64,000 nucleotides of DNA, from contig NZ_JADBEC010000002.1 of assembly GCF_014873945.1 (NCBI RefSeq), positions 744,001 to 808,000 on the forward strand, read 5' to 3'. Below the pieces are notes generated by a model that had not been told where the DNA came from, ran no database searches, and saw only the letters and a program-made list of their open reading frames with translations. Positions 35,900 through 44,882 of the stretch are shown one piece after another. The translations under genes and the position numbers were made by a program. Source of the stretch: Rhizobium viscosum (GTDB lineage Bacteria > Pseudomonadota > Alphaproteobacteria > Rhizobiales > Rhizobiaceae). The number at the start of each line of letters is the position of its first letter. Within the stretch, counting starts at the first letter, position 1.

Positions 35900-37225
35900 T
35901 TAGCAAAGCCCTGCCCCGCGGGCTGCCAGGTCCAGCTCCCCGCGAAAATCGGGGTGGGCCAGCCCGATCAGCGCCCTTGCCCGCTCGGCCACGGACTTAC
36001 CCTTGAGGTTCGCCCATCCATATTCCGTAACGACAATATGCGTGTCGTTGCGCGACGTTGTCACTGGTCCGGTCAGCGCTGGTACGATGCGCGAGAGCGT
36101 GCCTTTCGCCGCCGTGGAATGACAGGCGATGATCGATCGTCCCCCGCGCGAGGCATAAGCACCGCGCACGAAATCAACCTGGCCGCCGGACGCACTGAAC
36201 TGCCTTCCGTTCACGAACTCGGAATTGCACGCGCCGTTCAAATCGATCTGCAGAGTCGCGTTGACCGAGACCACCCGATCATTCTGCGCGATGATGAAGG
36301 GATTGTTCACATAATCGACTGGGTAGGCCTCAACTGCCGGGTTGTTGTTCAGGAAGTCGTAAAGGGCTTGATCTCCGAGCGCAAAGGTGAAGATGGACCG
36401 CCCGGCATGTATCTGCTTGCGACTGTTGTCGACCACGCCCGCCGCGACCAACCTCGCTAGGCCGGGTGTCATCATTTCCGTGTGAATGCCGAGGTGGCGA
36501 TGTCGGGAAAGCCCCGAACACACCGCATCAGGCAAAGCACCGATACCCATTTGCAGGCAGTCGCCATCCTCGACTAGGTCCGCGATGATCGCCCCTATGG
36601 CATCATCCACCTCATTGCGTGCAGCGGCGGGCAACACAGGTAGGCTGACGTCGTTTTCAACCAGCGCCGCCACGCTTGAGACAGGGATCATGCAATCGCC
36701 ACGCACATAGGGCATATTGCTGTTGACCTCGAGGATCAGGCGCAGTCCGGGCTTTCGCGATACCGTGAGCGCATAGTCGGTACTGGCGCCAAGGCTGAAA
36801 TTGCCATCCGCGTCCATCGGCGAGACAGTTGCAATCAACGTGTCCACACCGACATGCTCGACCATCGAGCGCGGTACCTGGCTGAAATGACAGGGTACCA
36901 GGTCGACCGCGGGCAGTGCCTCCGCCAATCTTCTCTTGTCGAGCGCACGCTCGACCCCTCCATGAAAGTAACTCATTGGGACGATCAGGTCGCGCAGCTC
37001 GAAATCGAATACACTCGTGCCAGCGACGCCGGTGCAAAGAAGATAGTAGAGCCGCACATTCTCGACGGCTCCCGCGCGGGCCCGTTCAGCGAGCGCCGCA
37101 AGGATAGCGGGTGGCTGACCGGCAGCCAGCGGCATCGCGACCTTCGCGCCTGACGGGATCATCGTGACCGCCATGTTTGCAGATGTCAGCCGTTCGCGAT
37201 ACAGCCTCTGATGGATCGTGGTCAT
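35900..37225 (-). CDS. Acetyl-CoA hydrolase / 4-hydroxybutyrate CoA-transferase family
   Basis: A 441-residue CoA-transferase-fold protein. The segment LQMGIGALPDAVCSGL, the region around GRQFSASGGQVDFVRGAYASRGG and the C-terminal VTEYGWANLKGKSVAERA match the acetyl-CoA hydrolase/transferase family, which includes 4-hydroxybutyrate CoA-transferase. Such enzymes swap CoA between carboxylic acids through a glutamyl-CoA intermediate. Next to a GABA route, 4-hydroxybutyrate or succinate are possible partners; this is inferred from position only. GGAGGAGGG before the ATG fixes the start at 37225. Confidence 0.82.
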   Translation of the reverse strand: MTTIHQRLYRERLTSANMAVTMIPSGAKVAMPLAAGQPPAILAALAERARAGAVENVRLYYLLCTGVAGTSVFDFELRDLIVPMSYFHGGVERALDKRRLAEALPAVDLVPCHFSQVPRSMVEHVGVDTLIATVSPMDADGNFSLGASTDYALTVSRKPGLRLILEVNSNMPYVRGDCMIPVSSVAALVENDVSLPVLPAAARNEVDDAIGAIIADLVEDGDCLQMGIGALPDAVCSGLSRHRHLGIHTEMMTPGLARLVAAGVVDNSRKQIHAGRSIFTFALGDQALYDFLNNNPAVEAYPVDYVNNPFIIAQNDRVVSVNATLQIDLNGACNSEFVNGRQFSASGGQVDFVRGAYASRGGRSIIACHSTAAKGTLSRIVPALTGPVTTSRNDTHIVVTEYGWANLKGKSVAERARALIGLAHPDFRGELDLAARGAGLC

Positions 37226-37655
37226 TGGGCCCTCCTCCCAGTGCACATTTCAGAACAAATCGGTATCCGTTGCTATGATCAAAACCTTATCGGCATTTGC
37301 GATCGTTGCAGGCGCTATCGTCCGCCACAGAACACTCCATAAAAAAGCGCTCAGCGCGTATTTTTTGCAAGGCTGGGCGCTGTAACGCGGCCCTCGAGCG
37401 AGCCTTCGTCGGTGCTGTTTGGTCGCAGCTTTCGCTAACGCGCTGACGATGCCATTGCTGGAAATTTTGGATCAGGACTCTCGCGCACGTGCAGCGGCAC
37501 CTCGCAAAGCCGCACCTACTGCCAGAATTCTGATCAGCTATGGGAAGCGTCCTAGCCGCCCGCAATCGAGAGAGGATGGTTGTATGTAGTTTGAGTTGAC
37601 CGACCTCGATCGCTAGACGACAGTTGTAACTCGCAGCAAGGCAGGAGGAAATGCG
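37226..37655. other. Divergent intergenic stretch
   Basis: A 430-bp region between the starts of the CoA-transferase gene and a small plus-strand gene; both promoters should lie here. A short GCGC-containing hairpin between A- and T-tracts occurs near 37341-37366, but its stem is only about four base pairs. No gene was recognised. Confidence 0.4.
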
Positions 37656-37961
37656 ATGGACGAGCCAGACCGGTGGCGCCACATGGAAAGCGCTCCGAAA
37701 GACGGGAGTCGGATCTTGGTCACGATCCGCCCGTCCGAACAGGGGCCGGCAGAAGTTGACCTTGCATATTGGTCGAACGGCGATCAGTTCGGTGGAGAGA
37801 GCTGGCGCGCCTCTGATTCCTCCCCTGGACATATCATTGAATATGCTGAGCCGGAATTAAAGTGTTGGATGCCAATGCCCGCAGCCAACCTCAGTCGCAG
37901 CTCGATGCCTTCGCCATGGGAAGGCGACGACACTGAGCAGCTCGACGGGTCAGGGATTTAA
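37656..37961 (+). CDS. Small conserved-type protein (DUF551-like)
   Basis: A 101-residue protein. MESAPKDGSRILV near the N-terminus and ELKCWMPMPAANL near residue 70 resemble the short DUF551-type proteins, in which a P-DG opening and a W-MP-P end recur. The role is unknown, and no catalytic residues can be named. A strong AGGAGG precedes the ATG. It is followed by a long non-coding stretch before the SARP-like regulator and shows no tight operon link. Confidence 0.65.
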   Translation: MDEPDRWRHMESAPKDGSRILVTIRPSEQGPAEVDLAYWSNGDQFGGESWRASDSSPGHIIEYAEPELKCWMPMPAANLSRSSMPSPWEGDDTEQLDGSGI

Positions 37962-38613
37962 GAACTCGCGCTGAACGACAATGGTTTCTGCCTCCGAGAA
38001 GAGGTCCAGATTGCCGTCGACAACAACATGGATCCTCCCGCGGCTCGCATCGGTCCGGCCTCCGAAGGCGCAACGGCAAATCGATGTTGACACGTGTCAT
38101 TCCCCGCGAAGAGTGATGCGCTCCGCTTCTGTGCGTGGCGTTTCGAGTGATTAATCGTTTGTTTCGACCGTGTTGAGTGATCGTAGGGCGCGATCGCTCT
38201 TCAAATCGCGCACCGCCTCAGAAGTCTTCTTGGCCGTTGCCAGCACTTGTGCATCTCAAATTCAACAGAGCTACGCATAGTCGTGCTTTGCCTAAAACGA
38301 TCCCGGTATTCTCTCTGAGTAGTGGCAACCTTTGGCGGCGCCCGCAAAGTGACGTCGCCAAAACAACATTCCTTTGACGCTGCTTTGACGCTGGGGTGCT
38401 ACTGCCAGTTTGCGAAGTTATGCAGAGGGATTTCAGCCGGTTATGCTTCATTTCAACCATCGCCAAAGTATCGATTTGCCTTTTGGAGTTCCGGTTTCCC
38501 TTATCGGTTGCTTGCCAGACGCCGCAGTTGTGGCAGACTGGTCTCCAGATGCGAGGTCTTCGGGCCGCCAAACGAGCGTATCGGAGGCAACGGGGGCGGG
38601 GCCGGTGGATCGC
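37962..38613. other. Stretch upstream of the SARP-like regulator
   Basis: About 650 bp. The regulator frame is open from 38410, but residues before 38614 do not resemble its family, so I treat this as leader or promoter region. It is moderately AT-rich around 38143-38380. No RNA gene or terminator was recognised. Confidence 0.4.
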
Positions 38614-40398
38614 ATGGACATGGAGCAAAATCCGTTTCGGATGTTCCTGCTCGGGCCTTTTGCCCTTGTGGACGCTGGAGGCCGCTCGGTTACTCCGAAA
38701 TCCAAAAAAGCCCAGGCTCTTCTGGCGATGCTTGCATTGTCCGCCCGTGGCTCGCGTTCGAGAATCTGGCTTAGGGACAAACTGTGGAGCGATCGCTCCG
38801 ACGACCAGGCGGCAGCGAGTCTGCGCCAGGCTCTTTTCGACATTCACAAGACTCTGGGGCCAGCACGTAATCTCTTGATTACGGACAAGAATACCGTTTG
38901 GCTGGACATGGATCGACTCGTACTCGATACCGACCTCGTGGTTCAAACGGAGCGGTCTGCGGATCAAATCACCGATGAATTGCTCGAAGGCATCGACATC
39001 CGCGATCCGGAATTCGAGGACTGGTTAGCGCTGGAAAGGCAGAACTGGTATCGCCGGCTCGATGAAGGACAAGTCCACGATGTATTCGAGCCGCGACAGC
39101 AGCCGAGCCGCGATGTCGCCAAACATTCCGCCCTGCTGCCGCTGACAGGCGCCCCGGATGCGCCGCGAGCAGGCAAACCCATGGAAACCGCCAGTAGCGA
39201 TCCAAGCCCGCGGCGGGCTGCCGGAGACTGGCGATGGGTCATGGCCCTTCAGTCACCCATCGTGGTGGGCGCTGGAGAGGGGGGACAAATTGCTGCGACG
39301 CGGTTCCAGAATCTCATTGCGAAAGCCGTCATCGACGGGCTGGGCATTGGGGTTACCGACCTCTCCTTCACCTTGCCGGATATCGAAGAGAGCGAACAGC
39401 AAATAAGCCTTCCGATATGCCTACAGCTTCGCCTGACGTTTGACGGTGACATGGTGCTGATCGAACTGGTGATGAAGCACCTGATCAACAACCGTATTCA
39501 TTGGCTGGGCAGTCAGGCAATCAACCGCATGCAGTTCGAACGGGGCGAGTTCGGCACCGCCGCTGCATTGATCAGCCAGGCCATCGATCAGCTGGCCTAT
39601 TTCCAGGAGACCCAGGCAAACGACAGCCGATTGTCGCAAGACGGTCTCCTGATCGACGCCGTCAATGCTATCTTTCGGCTGTCGCGCAGCGACCTGGATA
39701 ACGCGGAGCGGCGCCTGGAAGAACAGGTCCAGTATCAACCGCGGTCATCGGCTTTTGCCTGGCTGTCCTTCATCCGGACTTTCCAGGTCGGCCAACGGTT
39801 CAACGCGCTCGACGCGCATCTGATCGAGGAAGCCCAGGCCTATGCGCGCAAGGCGCTGGAACTGGATCCGCAGAATTCCGTGTCGCTCGCGCTCGTCGGC
39901 CACGTCCATTCGTTCCTGTTCCGCGAATATGACTATGCGGCCAACCTGTTCGAAAAATCGATCCGCCTGAACCCGGCCCTGCCGCTCAGTTGGGATCTCT
40001 ACGCGATGCTTCATTGCTATGCGGGCCAGCCTGACAAGGCTGTGGCCATGGCGCGTTGGGTGCAAGAGCTCGGCGTCTACAGCCCGCATAAATATTATTT
40101 CGACACGACCAAATGCATTGCAGCAGCACTTGCAAGCGATCACGTCACCGCCATAGCTGCAGGCGAAGAAGCCCTGCGGGCGCGGCCGAACTTCAACAGC
40201 CTGCTGCGCTATCTTGCCTCCAGCCATGCCCATTCCGACGATCTCGGCGGCGCGCGCCATTACCTGCAACGCCTTGAGGCGGCCGAGGGCGGCTTCTCCA
40301 TCAATACCTTTCGCGGCAGCGGCTATCCGCTGCTCAATACAGGCGGCGGCCAGATCTTGATCGACGGCCTGCTCAAGGCCGGCGCTAAGCTGCGCTGA
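38614..40398 (+). CDS. SARP-like winged-helix regulator with TPR region
   Basis: A 594-residue regulator. The first 100 residues match the winged helix of SARP/OmpR-type activators (FRMFLLGPFALVDAGGRSVT, KAQALLAMLALSARGSRSRIW, QAAASLRQALFDIHKTLG). A middle domain of unknown fold is followed by helical TPR-like repeats (about residues 350-560; AQAYARKALELDPQNSVSLALVG). It ends 42 bp before the PAP2-like gene, so it is the probable pathway activator of the following cluster. The start at 38614 (MDMEQNPFR) is inferred from where family similarity begins; a 68-residue longer form is open. Confidence 0.8.
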   Translation: MDMEQNPFRMFLLGPFALVDAGGRSVTPKSKKAQALLAMLALSARGSRSRIWLRDKLWSDRSDDQAAASLRQALFDIHKTLGPARNLLITDKNTVWLDMDRLVLDTDLVVQTERSADQITDELLEGIDIRDPEFEDWLALERQNWYRRLDEGQVHDVFEPRQQPSRDVAKHSALLPLTGAPDAPRAGKPMETASSDPSPRRAAGDWRWVMALQSPIVVGAGEGGQIAATRFQNLIAKAVIDGLGIGVTDLSFTLPDIEESEQQISLPICLQLRLTFDGDMVLIELVMKHLINNRIHWLGSQAINRMQFERGEFGTAAALISQAIDQLAYFQETQANDSRLSQDGLLIDAVNAIFRLSRSDLDNAERRLEEQVQYQPRSSAFAWLSFIRTFQVGQRFNALDAHLIEEAQAYARKALELDPQNSVSLALVGHVHSFLFREYDYAANLFEKSIRLNPALPLSWDLYAMLHCYAGQPDKAVAMARWVQELGVYSPHKYYFDTTKCIAAALASDHVTAIAAGEEALRARPNFNSLLRYLASSHAHSDDLGGARHYLQRLEAAEGGFSINTFRGSGYPLLNTGGGQILIDGLLKAGAKLR

Positions 40399-40440
40399 AC
40401 CCCGGACAATTTCTTCAGAACTTCGCACAAGGAGGCTGCA

Positions 40441-41469
40441 ATGGAAGCGGACACTACCTCGGAACTACAATCAAAAATTGTTTCATTTCTAAACAGTTAT
40501 AAATTCAGGATTGAGCCGGATACGGTTCTTCCATGCGAACCCAGGGACGATGCCAGCGCTGATCCCCTCGCCGGTGCATCGCCGGCTGCGCCTGATGCGA
40601 CCTCCCAACCTGCGCTTTTCTTCGGCACGGATGAAGACGCATCGCCCATGGGCGGGCCTATGATGGCGACGATGGCCGTAGCCTCGGTCCTCAACAAGAG
40701 CGTCGCGAACAAGTCAGTGCTCAACAAGGCGTCGCTGAACAAAAACAAGAATAAAAACAAGAATAAAAATAAGAACAAGTCGACGATGGACGGCGCCAGT
40801 CTCGGCGTGTCGCAACTAATCCCCTCCTTCGAACTGCGCAGACTGCATCAGCAACCATCCCGCAACGCCTATGCTGCGGCGCGGCGCTTCACCTGGGAGA
40901 TGCTCGATATAGTGCCGCCGCCCGGTCCGGATTATACCCGCCTCGAGACGACGGTGCTGCTTTCCATGCAACGCCGTGACCGCGAACGTGTGCGGCGCCT
41001 GCCCGACATCCAAATCGAATCGACGATCTCCGTGGCGGAATTCACCCGCGCACTGCATATCGAGGATCTCGGCGGCTTCGAGCAGACGGAAGGCCTTTTC
41101 CAGGCGATCCTGACGGCCTGCGAATATGTCGGGCTGATCTACAAAAGCCAGTTTAACCGGCTGCGGCCAAACCAGTTCGAGCCCATGCTGCGGCCGTTGC
41201 TGGCCGTGCCGGCCCACGAGTCCTATCCCAGCAACCACTCGTTCCAGTGCTTTTCGATCGCCTTCGCGTTCTCGACGATCCTGCCGGAACATCCGGCCAC
41301 CGACGAGCTTGCCCGCATCGCCCAGAATGTCGCCGAAAACCGCGAATGGGCCGGCCTGCACTATCCAAGCGACACGCAGGCGGGGCGAGATCTCGCCCGA
41401 CGCTTCGCTCCCTACCTCCACGACGCGTTCGGCCCTCTGTTCCAGGCCGTACACGACGAGTGGGTCTGA
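40441..41469 (+). CDS. PAP2/vanadium haloperoxidase-like protein with Asn-Lys repeat
   Basis: A 342-residue protein in two parts. Residues 1-115 are low-complexity, with repeated LNKS/ANKS units and a run of alternating Asn-Lys at about 99-113. Residues 130-342 are a PAP2-superfamily domain with all three motif blocks: K235-x6-R242-P243, PSNH at 263-266, and R301-x5-H307-x3-D311. Soluble members are vanadium haloperoxidases or acid phosphatases; PSNH replaces the usual PSGH. No signal peptide or transmembrane helix is evident. AAGGAGG precedes the ATG. It is co-oriented with a subtilase gene. Substrate and metal use are unknown. Confidence 0.8.
   Translation: MEADTTSELQSKIVSFLNSYKFRIEPDTVLPCEPRDDASADPLAGASPAAPDATSQPALFFGTDEDASPMGGPMMATMAVASVLNKSVANKSVLNKASLNKNKNKNKNKNKNKSTMDGASLGVSQLIPSFELRRLHQQPSRNAYAAARRFTWEMLDIVPPPGPDYTRLETTVLLSMQRRDRERVRRLPDIQIESTISVAEFTRALHIEDLGGFEQTEGLFQAILTACEYVGLIYKSQFNRLRPNQFEPMLRPLLAVPAHESYPSNHSFQCFSIAFAFSTILPEHPATDELARIAQNVAENREWAGLHYPSDTQAGRDLARRFAPYLHDAFGPLFQAVHDEWV
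40738..40779 (+). repeat. Tandem AAC/AAT-AAA/AAG codon repeat
   Basis: Seven consecutive Asn-Lys codon pairs form an A-rich tandem tract of 42 bp inside the PAP2-like gene. Third positions vary (aac/aat, aaa/aag), which suggests the peptide sequence rather than the DNA is being kept. The composition is sharply unlike the GC-rich surroundings. Confidence 0.85.
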
Positions 41470-41502
41470 ATTCGCCAGCTGCTGCTCAACAGGATGATAA
41501 CC

Positions 41503-43197
41503 ATGACGGATCAAACACAAATGCCCGAGCCCGCGCCGATCGACTACTATTATCTCTGGCACCTGACTGCCCTTGGCGTAATCGACGCGGAATACGGATC
41601 GGCTCCGCCAGCTCCACCCGCGCTCGATGCGAGCGCCGCACGCGCGCTCCCCGATCCCCTCATCACCGGCACGGTCTGGGATGCCATTGCTTCCGCCGGC
41701 CCGTTGCGACCCGCACGGGTGGCGCTGATCGATGTCGGCGTATCTCCGGATCATCCCAATCTGGCGACCCGGCTTGACCGGGAGGCGTCAATCGATTTGA
41801 CGACCCATCGCTACGGCGCGCGCGTGCTCGAAGTTCTCGACACGACCACGTCCTTTGACCGTGAGGAAAGACACGCCTTCTTTGCCGGGCTCAACATCGC
41901 TCCGCTCGGCAATATCGGTCTTTCGAATGACGACCGGGACTATCTCAGTGACCTGGTTGCCGAATACGCCGCGTCGGAGGGTGTTCTCCGGCGGCTCTAC
42001 AATCCGGAATCGCTGTTCGCATCGCATGGTACCTGCTGCGCAGGGCTGATTGTCGGCGAACCCGCCGTTGTCGCGGAAGAAGGCACACCAAGCCTCCCGC
42101 CGGACGGAGCCTTCTACGGCAATGGCGACGAGCTGCGTACGAGCGGCAATCGCAATGTCATCCCTTATTTCGGCGTTGATCCTTTCTCGAGGCTCATATC
42201 GATCAGAACGTCGTTCGAGGACGATGTCAGGCAGTTCATTGCGGCCTTTCTCTTTGCCTATCATCAGAAAGCGGACGTGATCGTCCTGCCACGCGGTCTG
42301 CCTGACCCCAAACGCAGCGTCGTCGATCCGAAGAACGAGCTGAAGGCCGACCTCGAATTGTGGAAAAACGAGGATGCCGCCAATCTGTTCACGCGCATTG
42401 CCGTTGCTGACCAGGGTGGCCCCGAACTGGAGCCGAAAGCCGCGCAGAAAGGCTCCAACCCGGATCGCCCGTGGCATATTCTCAAGCAGCTCATCCTCGC
42501 CATCAGCCGGCACATCCCGATCGTCTGTGCCGCAGGAAACAGTGGCGAGAGCCAGTTGATCTATCCGGCAAGTCTTGCCGCCGATAACAACGGCATCATC
42601 GCTGTTGGGGCCGTTACCGTCGAAGGTTTCCGTTCGGGTTACAGCAATTACGGCGAAGGATTGACGGTCGTCTCCCCCTCTGACGACGGTGAGGTCTTCA
42701 ACAGGCATCAGTTGCGCCTCGACCGGCTTTCCCCATTTGCCGCGCAGCACGACTACGGCACTTTTCGAACGCGAGAATACTACTATTCGCACTTCTCGCT
42801 GCTGACGACGGACCTGTCGGGGATATTCGGTTATAATCATGGCTCCGATCCGTGGTCTGCCATCGTGCCGTTCGGAACCAATCCGGGCATCGGGGGCGGA
42901 TACTACACCACGTTCGGGGGCACCTCCGGCGCGTCGGCGCAGGTGGGCGGGCTATGCGCCCTGATACAGCGGGCCTACAAGAGCCGCCACAATCCCGGTG
43001 ACCGCCTCTCAGGCCCCCACGTGAAGTCAATTCTGAAGGCCGCATCCCGCCTGGACGCCATTGTCGCGCCCGGAACGAGGAAACTGACGGCGGATTGCAT
43101 GAATGCCGAAAGCGAAGACGCGCTCGATATGGCCTATTTCTTTGGGTCGGGCCTGCCGAATGCGCGGGCGGCGGTGCAGGCAGCTCTGGCGATCTGA
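41503..43197 (+). CDS. Cytoplasmic subtilisin-like serine protease (S8)
   Basis: A 564-residue S8 protease. The catalytic residues are all present: Asp77 in VALIDVGVSPDHPNL, His175 in ASHGTCCAGL, oxyanion Asn346 in AAGNSG and Ser475 in GGTSGASAQVGG. No signal peptide or classical prodomain is seen, so it probably acts in the cytoplasm. There is a large insertion between the Asp and His blocks. The start at 41503 is preferred over 41494 for its spacing from AGGAT. It follows the PAP2-like gene by 33 bp and is ended by a terminator. In peptide-tailoring clusters such proteases trim leader peptides. Confidence 0.85.
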   Translation: MTDQTQMPEPAPIDYYYLWHLTALGVIDAEYGSAPPAPPALDASAARALPDPLITGTVWDAIASAGPLRPARVALIDVGVSPDHPNLATRLDREASIDLTTHRYGARVLEVLDTTTSFDREERHAFFAGLNIAPLGNIGLSNDDRDYLSDLVAEYAASEGVLRRLYNPESLFASHGTCCAGLIVGEPAVVAEEGTPSLPPDGAFYGNGDELRTSGNRNVIPYFGVDPFSRLISIRTSFEDDVRQFIAAFLFAYHQKADVIVLPRGLPDPKRSVVDPKNELKADLELWKNEDAANLFTRIAVADQGGPELEPKAAQKGSNPDRPWHILKQLILAISRHIPIVCAAGNSGESQLIYPASLAADNNGIIAVGAVTVEGFRSGYSNYGEGLTVVSPSDDGEVFNRHQLRLDRLSPFAAQHDYGTFRTREYYYSHFSLLTTDLSGIFGYNHGSDPWSAIVPFGTNPGIGGGYYTTFGGTSGASAQVGGLCALIQRAYKSRHNPGDRLSGPHVKSILKAASRLDAIVAPGTRKLTADCMNAESEDALDMAYFFGSGLPNARAAVQAALAI

Positions 43198-43223
43198 CCC
43201 CGTACGGCGTTTTCCATAGTTCC

Positions 43224-43254
43224 AAGCCTCCTCTATCGAGGGGGCTTTTTCTTT
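43224..43254 (+). terminator. Rho-independent terminator after the subtilase
   Basis: GCCTCCTC and GAGGGGGC form an 8-bp stem with one G-T pair and the loop TATC, followed directly by TTTTTCTTT. It lies about 30 bp after the subtilase stop codon and divides the peptide-modification-like locus into two transcription units. Confidence 0.85.
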
Positions 43255-43436
43255 GCTTATGCCCTTTTTACGGATTTTTAACGGGGAACTGGCGGGCGAA
43301 TGACGCCCTTGGGCAATAGTGCCTCTCAACAGAAGACGCAGACCGTTCCAATGCCGGACGAAGCGGTCCCAACCGGGGCACCTTCATCCGAGATGCAACC
43401 TTGATCCGCCTGAAGACAAACTCACGGAGGCTGTTG

Positions 43437-44882
43437 ATGTCCGCGACCCGCATTCAACAATTGGCAGATGAGGCACGCCACCTGCTCAAGGGCAATCCCT
43501 TGATGGCAAGTACCGTCTCCCTGCAGCGCGTCGCAACTCGCAACCTTTTGAAGCGACGCTTCCAATATGGCCGTACGCTCGCGGCGGCTTCGAAACTAGC
43601 TGATTGTTCGGCCGGAGCAGAGGCGCTGTCAGGCTATTTCCCCGGCCTTGCAGATGGCGGATACGCTCGCCTGCTGGAACTTCCCCCAGCGGTTGCCGGG
43701 CCGGTCAGCGCCGACCCTTACCGTTCATCCGTGCTTGCAGCCTGGATGGGTGGGCTCACGCGCAGCCTGGAATGGCAGGCGAGCCGCCCCGACGCGCAGA
43801 TCGTCAGCCGCTATCTGCAGTCGGATTTGATCACATCAGATCTTGAACTCGAACGTCAGCCGGCGCGCCGGCTCTCCTGCGGCATCGGCCTCGTCCGGAT
43901 CGAAAGCCTGGCGCAGAGCCGTGTCATGCAGGCCCTCGTCCGCCAATGCATGCCTGACTATCCCGGTTCCGGCTTCCCCATCACGGGCGACGCCGAATTG
44001 GATCGCATCGCCGATCATCTGGAGAAGACCTTCGCCTTGATCGCGGAACTGGACATATGCGGCTATCAGCGTCTGATCGCCGGGCTGCACACGCTTCACG
44101 TCGGCGTGCGACGCGATCGGTCGTCTTCCTTCTCGAGTTCGAACGCATTGCCGGGCAGCGCGATCATCGCCCTTTCAAGAGAAGGATTGCGCGATGGCGA
44201 CCATGCCGCGACCGCGGCCCAACTGCTTCACGAGATGGGGCATATCCTGCTGGGGTTTTATATAACCTCGGCGGCGGCATCCCTGCCTGGCGAATTCCAG
44301 TATGTTTCCCCGTACAGGAAGGACCTACAGACGCTCGAGAGCATCCTGCATACGGCCTACACCATTCCATGGGAGTGCGCCTTCCGCATGGCATGCCTTT
44401 CCGCCGAGGTGGATCCTGAGCGCTGCGCCCGGAAGACGGCATTCATAATCGCCTATGCCACGCGCCAAATCCCGCTCATCGATATCGCTCGGAAAGGAAT
44501 CGAACGTCTCGGCGGCGATGTCCTCCTCGACCTCCCAGACATCGCCGCCATACCCTCCTGGAGTAGCCGGATCCTGTTCCTTGTGGACCGGTTGCTTGCC
44601 GAAGAACCCGTCGCGCGGCGCCAGGCTCACCTTGCCGAGCGCCAGCGAGTTCTCGATCGCCAAGCCTGGGATATCGGACAGATGCTCCTGCGCGGCAAGG
44701 AGCCTATCGATCCGCGGATGGGCCAGCGGGAGATCGATGACAGCGGCGAGAATATCTGCCTCTGGTACGACGGCAGATTCCACGTGATCCCGAAGGCGGC
44801 CGAGCATGCGATGGGTAAGGATTACGGTTGCAACTCCGAGACGATCCGCGGAACTGCACCCAGTGAGATGGAGGCGATGTGA
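43437..44882 (+). CDS. HExxH protein resembling aKG-HExxH peptide beta-hydroxylases
   Basis: A 481-residue protein. The segment LPGSAIIALS, then AAQLLHEMGHILLG (HExxH at about residues 265-269) and SPYRKDLQTLESILHTAY with a third His near 305, match the layout of the HEXXH putative peptide-modification family, now described as iron/2-oxoglutarate peptide beta-hydroxylases. A zinc protease is the alternative. GGAGG six bases upstream fixes the start at 43437. It overlaps the E1-like gene (TGATG). Assignment rests on motif recall, not on a search. Confidence 0.65.
   Translation: MSATRIQQLADEARHLLKGNPLMASTVSLQRVATRNLLKRRFQYGRTLAAASKLADCSAGAEALSGYFPGLADGGYARLLELPPAVAGPVSADPYRSSVLAAWMGGLTRSLEWQASRPDAQIVSRYLQSDLITSDLELERQPARRLSCGIGLVRIESLAQSRVMQALVRQCMPDYPGSGFPITGDAELDRIADHLEKTFALIAELDICGYQRLIAGLHTLHVGVRRDRSSSFSSSNALPGSAIIALSREGLRDGDHAATAAQLLHEMGHILLGFYITSAAASLPGEFQYVSPYRKDLQTLESILHTAYTIPWECAFRMACLSAEVDPERCARKTAFIIAYATRQIPLIDIARKGIERLGGDVLLDLPDIAAIPSWSSRILFLVDRLLAEEPVARRQAHLAERQRVLDRQAWDIGQMLLRGKEPIDPRMGQREIDDSGENICLWYDGRFHVIPKAAEHAMGKDYGCNSETIRGTAPSEMEAM

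Noticed and set aside
37341..37366. A-tract, GCGC hairpin and T-tract resembling a bidirectional terminator
   Set aside because: The stem is only about four base pairs, and the flanking genes both point away, so nothing needs terminating there.
40738..40779. A CRISPR or phage-type repeat
   Set aside because: The repeat is a short in-frame Asn-Lys codon tract, without spacers or cas genes.
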